Assembly (NCBI GenBank): GCA_002842875.1
Contig: PHEF01000049.1
Location: 1-34,381, forward strand
DNA: 34,381 bases
Source of the DNA: Alphaproteobacteria bacterium HGW-Alphaproteobacteria-3
Lineage (GTDB): Bacteria; Pseudomonadota; Alphaproteobacteria; Parvibaculales; Parvibaculaceae
Direction of reading: 5' to 3'
A program made the translations under genes and the position numbers. The notes beneath the pieces are model-generated. The model saw only the letters and a list, made by a program, of their open reading frames with translations. It searched no databases and had not been told where the DNA came from. This document shows positions 32,101 to 34,381 of this stretch, piece after piece; position 1 is the first letter of the stretch; each line of letters begins with the position of its first letter.

Positions 32101-32953
32101 CGCCGAACCAGGACGCGACCAGCGACACCGCGCGCGCATTCGGCAGCGCCGCTTCGAGCTCGTCCATCGCGACGGTGAAATCCGCCTGTCCGCCCGACGT
32201 GTGCACGTTCACCGCGCGGCTCGACGTTTCGCTCAGGATCTCGCGTATCGGCTGTGTGTCGTAGACGAACTCGCCCGCGCCGGGGATCACCGTCACCGCG
32301 CGCACCAGCCCTTCCACATCGTCGAGCGTGCGGAAGATTTCGAAACTCAGTTGCGGGATGCGGTTGCCGAAGGGGGATACGTCGAAATCCTCGAACACGG
32401 CATAGGCCGTCCCGCGATAGGCGGGTACATCGCCCTCGGTTGCCTCGATCAGCGGATCGGGTTCCTGCGTTTCGCTTCCCGTGTGAAGCCGCCATGTCAC
32501 ATTCGCAAGCGACAGCGGCTTGCCGTCCGCCCAGACGCGGCCGATCCGCGTCACCTCGCCTTCGCAAAGCGCGACGGCGAAGGAAACCGTGTAGCTGAAT
32601 TCCGTGACGCGCGCCGGCGAGCCGCCGCCCTTGCCGCCGCCCGTCGAGCGCGTGCGGCTGTGCTCCACATAGTCCGTCGCCCAGATCACCTGTCCGCCAA
32701 GCCGGGCGCGGCCATAGACGCGCGGGATCGGCGCACCCTCGCTCGACGCCATCACATGAAGGTCGCCGAGCCGGGGCCCCTGCGCGCGCGCCGACGAGCC
32801 GAAGAACTGCTGGTCGATGTACGAACCCGCCAGCGTGCCGAGCGCGCTGCCGATCGCCGCGCCGGAAATCGTCGCGCCCAGAAAACTCAGGCCCGAAGGC
32901 AGCAGCGAGCTGCCGAGCGCCGAACCCACGCTCGAAAGGGCAAGTGTCGCCAT
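29105..32953 (-). CDS. GTA tail/host-specificity megatron protein (g15-like)
   Basis: A 1282-residue tail tip protein, close to the 1300 or so residues of the Rhodobacter capsulatus GTA g15 product. The N-terminal part is hydrophobic and Gly-rich (GSALGTLAGSYIDQQFFG) and leads into tail-hub segments (IPRVYGRARLGGQVIWATDY; EFSYTVSFAVALCEGEV). The central TIM-barrel-like domain (about 380-750) has DAFLIGSELKGLTEARD, YAADWSEYRGHD and WFTELGCSAVDKGTNEPN. A phage-tail_3-like domain and fibronectin-like segments occupy the C-terminus. It forms the distal tail that contacts the recipient cell. The ATG at 32953 is 3 bp after the peptidase stop. There are no frameshifts or stops, so the tail module is intact. 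Confidence 0.95.
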   Translation of the reverse strand: MATLALSSVGSALGSSLLPSGLSFLGATISGAAIGSALGTLAGSYIDQQFFGSSARAQGPRLGDLHVMASSEGAPIPRVYGRARLGGQVIWATDYVEHSRTRSTGGGKGGGSPARVTEFSYTVSFAVALCEGEVTRIGRVWADGKPLSLANVTWRLHTGSETQEPDPLIEATEGDVPAYRGTAYAVFEDFDVSPFGNRIPQLSFEIFRTLDDVEGLVRAVTVIPGAGEFVYDTQPIREILSETSSRAVNVHTSGGQADFTVAMDELEAALPNARAVSLVASWFGGDLRAGECEVRPKVELAHKITWPGAWSVAGVTRGAAQTVSEADGKPAFGGTPSDASVTRAIADLRARGLSITFYPFLMMDIPAGNALPDPSGEGTQAAYPWRGRIRPAGEAGADVSAFFGSATPGAGEWSYRRMVLHYAALCAAAGGVDAFLIGSELKGLTEARDAEGNYPAVEAMRTLAGDVRGILGPETKISYAADWSEYRGHDMGGGAFAFHLDPLWADGNIDFVGIDMYAPLTDWRDGNAHLDAAAYGSIYDPGYLRSRIAGGEGFDWFYASGEDRTAQNRTPITDGAYGKPWIWRAKDLKSWWSNAHYDRPGGIEAASPTAWVPQSKPIWFTELGCSAVDKGTNEPNVFTDAKSSESALPHFSRGTRDDFIQRRFIEAEMSFWDASHADHPEGANPVSSVYGGRMVDASRMFFWTWDARPFPAFPERSDIWADAVNWRFGHWLNGRMGAAPLPALIRAIMRDVGFEDFDAGDLHGVVEGFVIDRIMSPRAAIEPLMLAGFFDAAETAGSIRFRHFTGEPLVTLAAGNLAVAEESAAPGWRLTRAQETELPLSAKLTYIDGSADYRQAAVEARRLSGGSERVASTALPMVLSQAEAQIVADVWLQKTWVERERAELSLPPSLIALDPGDHVRLDLGTREAVYRLTGVTDAGAREANAVASERSLFGASAAPVRETVPATAESYGAPLAVFMDLPLVTGEETPHAPRIAAAADPWAGVAVYRDAGAGFELDLVLRAPATIGRTLTPLPAGPTSRWDEANLLTVALSSGALSGADALAVLSGANRAALETPEGAWEVIQFREAALVAPDTYELRGLLRGQAGTEAAMRAPLEEGARFVLLDGAVAELRLAEEERGLARDWTVGPAPLPYDDPAYVRVTRAFEGVGLRPLSPVHLRARREATGAIRLTWVRRTRIGGDNWTGLDVPLGEEAEAYEVEIRDGETVKRMIASSAAEAVYGTAEQTADFGSTDFGSLDVTVYQLSRAFGRGTGRSTHLHV

Positions 32954-32956
32954 CCG

Positions 32957-33400
32957 TCAGTCCTCCACACCGGGAAAGCGGAACGCACAGGCCGCCCGCG
33001 CGCGCCACCAGCGCCCCATCGCCGTCTCCACAACCGCGCGGCCCGACCAGGCATGGATCATGCGGTTCTCCGCGCTCAGGATCGCCGCGTGCTTCGCCGG
33101 GCCGTTCGCCCGCATGCGGAAGAGCACGGCGTCGCCCGCGCGCGCATCGCCGACCTCGATTTCGGTCATGTGCCGCCGGGCCGCTTCCGCCATGGTCTCT
33201 TCGCCGCCGCCGCCCGGCGTCTCCGCCCAGCTCGCCGTATAGGCGGGCGGCGTTTCGGGTTCGGGGCCCACCACCTCGCGCCAGACGCCGCGAATGAGGC
33301 CGAGGCAATCGCTGCCCGCGCCTTTCATGCTCGCCTGATGCCGATAGGGCGTGCCGATCCAGGAGCGCGCCACGGCGACGATTTCCTCGCGTGCCGTCAT
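32957..33400 (-). CDS. GTA NlpC/P60 cell wall peptidase (g14-like)
   Basis: A 147-residue cysteine peptidase. The active site is C32 in GSDCLGLIRGVW, H104 in AKHAAIL and H116 in MIHAWSG, the NlpC/P60 arrangement. GTA g14 proteins are tail-tip peptidases thought to open the recipient peptidoglycan during DNA entry. The ATG at 33400 has GGGAAG upstream and lies right after the g13 stop (TGACATG); a TTG at 33421 is less likely. Length is that of the GTA form. Confidence 0.95.
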   Translation of the reverse strand: MTAREEIVAVARSWIGTPYRHQASMKGAGSDCLGLIRGVWREVVGPEPETPPAYTASWAETPGGGGEETMAEAARRHMTEIEVGDARAGDAVLFRMRANGPAKHAAILSAENRMIHAWSGRAVVETAMGRWWRARAACAFRFPGVED

Positions 33401-33401
33401 G

Positions 33402-34244
33402 TCAGCTTCCCGCTCTTGCAATCACGAAGTCGCTGCCCGGCATGTGCGGGAAGCCGCGAAAGTTTTCCCGGTTGGAAAATTTCAGGCGGCAGGTCTCGAA
33501 CTGCTTGTCGCATCCCGCGATCAGGCCGAACGTATCGCCGGGCTCGATGTCGCGTGCCATCGCCTGCCACAGTTCGAGCGCGCCGCCCGCTCCATGCGCC
33601 TTCACTTCCATGGACGCGCCCTCGTTGGCACCGCTCGTGAAGGTGATGAGGCCGCGCGTGAAATGTCCGGCGGCAAAGGCGTCAAGGCCTTCGCTCGTCA
33701 ATTCGCGATTGCCGCTCGCGCCCGTCACGATGCCGTCAACCGTCCAGTCGGCGGCGGCGAGCGTGCAGCGCGCATCGGCGAAATCGGCATCGCATCCGAA
33801 TTGATAGAGCCGGCCCGCCGGCTGGTTCAGACGGTGCGCGAGGCCGCGCAGCTCCGCCGTGAAGGCGGCGCCCGAGCGAGACACCTCGCCGAGATTGCCC
33901 TTGCGCATCGGCACGCGCGCTTCCGCGTCCTGCCAGTTGACGCGCCATATCTCGATTTGCGCATCGTCATAGAGCCCCGCCGCGAGATCGCCCTCGTCGA
34001 GACGCGTGGAAGACAGCGCGCCCATCACATCGAGATTGTCGACATTGAGCCCGTTCGTGCTTTCGAGCGCCGAGGCGGTGAAACCCGCCGCCGCCTCGAA
34101 GGTCGTGCCGTCGAAGACGAGATCGCGGTCATGCTCCGTGAAGCCGAGCACAGCGCCGTCGCGCCGCGTGAGCCGCCAGCACCAGGCAAGCGTCGTCGTT
34201 CCGCTCGCGACATGCGCGGCGAAGTCGGGAGAGAGTACTTTCAT
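33402..34244 (-). CDS. GTA tail protein, DUF2163/BR0599 family (g13-like)
   Basis: A 280-residue tail protein. The N-terminal DUF2163 domain has LAWCWRLTRRDGAVLGFTEHDRDL and NVDNLDVMGALSS. The C-terminal phage_BR0599-type domain has YQFGCDADFADARCTLAAADW and FSNRENFRGFPHMPGSD. It corresponds to g13 of the R. capsulatus GTA and contributes to the tail baseplate hub with its cysteines (C-x-n-C-x-n-C in LIAGCDKQFETCRLKF). The ATG at 34244 follows GAAGGAAAA. Order g13-g14-g15 is preserved. The expected g12 would lie to the right of the window. Confidence 0.94.
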   Translation of the reverse strand: MKVLSPDFAAHVASGTTTLAWCWRLTRRDGAVLGFTEHDRDLVFDGTTFEAAAGFTASALESTNGLNVDNLDVMGALSSTRLDEGDLAAGLYDDAQIEIWRVNWQDAEARVPMRKGNLGEVSRSGAAFTAELRGLAHRLNQPAGRLYQFGCDADFADARCTLAAADWTVDGIVTGASGNRELTSEGLDAFAAGHFTRGLITFTSGANEGASMEVKAHGAGGALELWQAMARDIEPGDTFGLIAGCDKQFETCRLKFSNRENFRGFPHMPGSDFVIARAGS

Positions 34245-34381
34245 TTTTCCTTCTTTGTCGTTGCGGCACGCTCGGCGTCGGATTCCCACCCTCCCCTTGA
34301 GGATTCCTCTGCGAAACCGTCGCATTGGAGGTTGCCGGGTATGAGGGCCGATGTTTTGTTCGATGTTGCCCCTGTTATTGC
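34245..34381. other. Right-edge stretch upstream of the g13-like gene
   Basis: No gene can be assigned with confidence. One minus-strand frame is open from the edge to a TGA overlapping the g13 ATG (ATGA), but its tail of about 46 residues (ending ERAATTKKEK) does not resemble a g12 C-terminus. A plus-strand ATG at 34341 with GGAGG upstream starts a frame that runs off the edge. Both are undecided. Confidence 0.25.

Noticed and set aside
30917..33640. 907-residue plus-strand ORF opposite the GTA tail genes
   Set aside because: Antisense shadow of three well-supported GTA genes, Arg/Ala/His-rich and without motifs.

Overview
The window looks like a GC-rich alphaproteobacterial chromosome, most likely Hyphomicrobiales or a Parvibaculum-like relative. 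Three things suggest this: a ccmI-ccmE-ccmF-ccmH cluster followed by degP and a response regulator (the rhizobial cycHJKL-degP arrangement), the tail end of a gene transfer agent (GTA) cluster, and heavy use of paired acyl-CoA dehydrogenases and a CoA transferase. Genus is an inference only.

Layout. Positions 46-7693, all on the minus strand, hold a cytochrome c maturation operon in transcription order: ccmI, a GH46-chitosanase-like protein with a peptidoglycan-binding domain, ccmE, ccmF, ccmH, then the periplasmic protease degP and an OmpR-type regulator. Positions 7850-15761 hold a penicillin-acylase-family hydrolase, a convergent PAS-domain histidine kinase, a class III CoA transferase coupled to a PLP enzyme of the D-cysteine desulfhydrase/cysteate lyase group, and an unrecognised 473-residue helical protein. 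Positions 16057-18850 hold a cold-shock protein with a clear terminator, a YihY/BrkB membrane protein, a 609-bp stretch with a candidate structured small RNA or micro-ORF carrying a 14-nt perfect Shine-Dalgarno sequence, and a glycine-zipper lipoprotein.

Positions 18975-25145 read leftward as one long run: SDR dehydrogenase, two acyl-CoA dehydrogenases, a nitroreductase whose stop codon seems lost to one extra base, a secreted PepSY protein, and a PhoP/PhoQ-like two-component pair. This joins a beta-oxidation-like catabolic set to an envelope-sensing set.

Positions 25282-34244, again leftward, are the 3' end of a GTA cluster: DUF2163 protein (g13-like), NlpC/P60 peptidase (g14-like), the 1282-aa tail/host-specificity protein (g15-like) and a DUF2793 protein. 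After these come a SleB-like protein that has lost the usual catalytic Glu, a phage-type small membrane (holin-like) protein, and a small membrane ORF. A complete 2142-bp IS1595-family element (26202-28343) sits between the DUF2793 gene and the SleB-like gene. It has 25-bp inverted ends (23/25 identical), an 8-bp target duplication TATTTATT, an ISXO2-type transposase, a small overlapping passenger ORF and a DUF3800 passenger gene on the opposite strand. The insertion separates the GTA tail genes from the lysis-like genes they were probably co-transcribed with.
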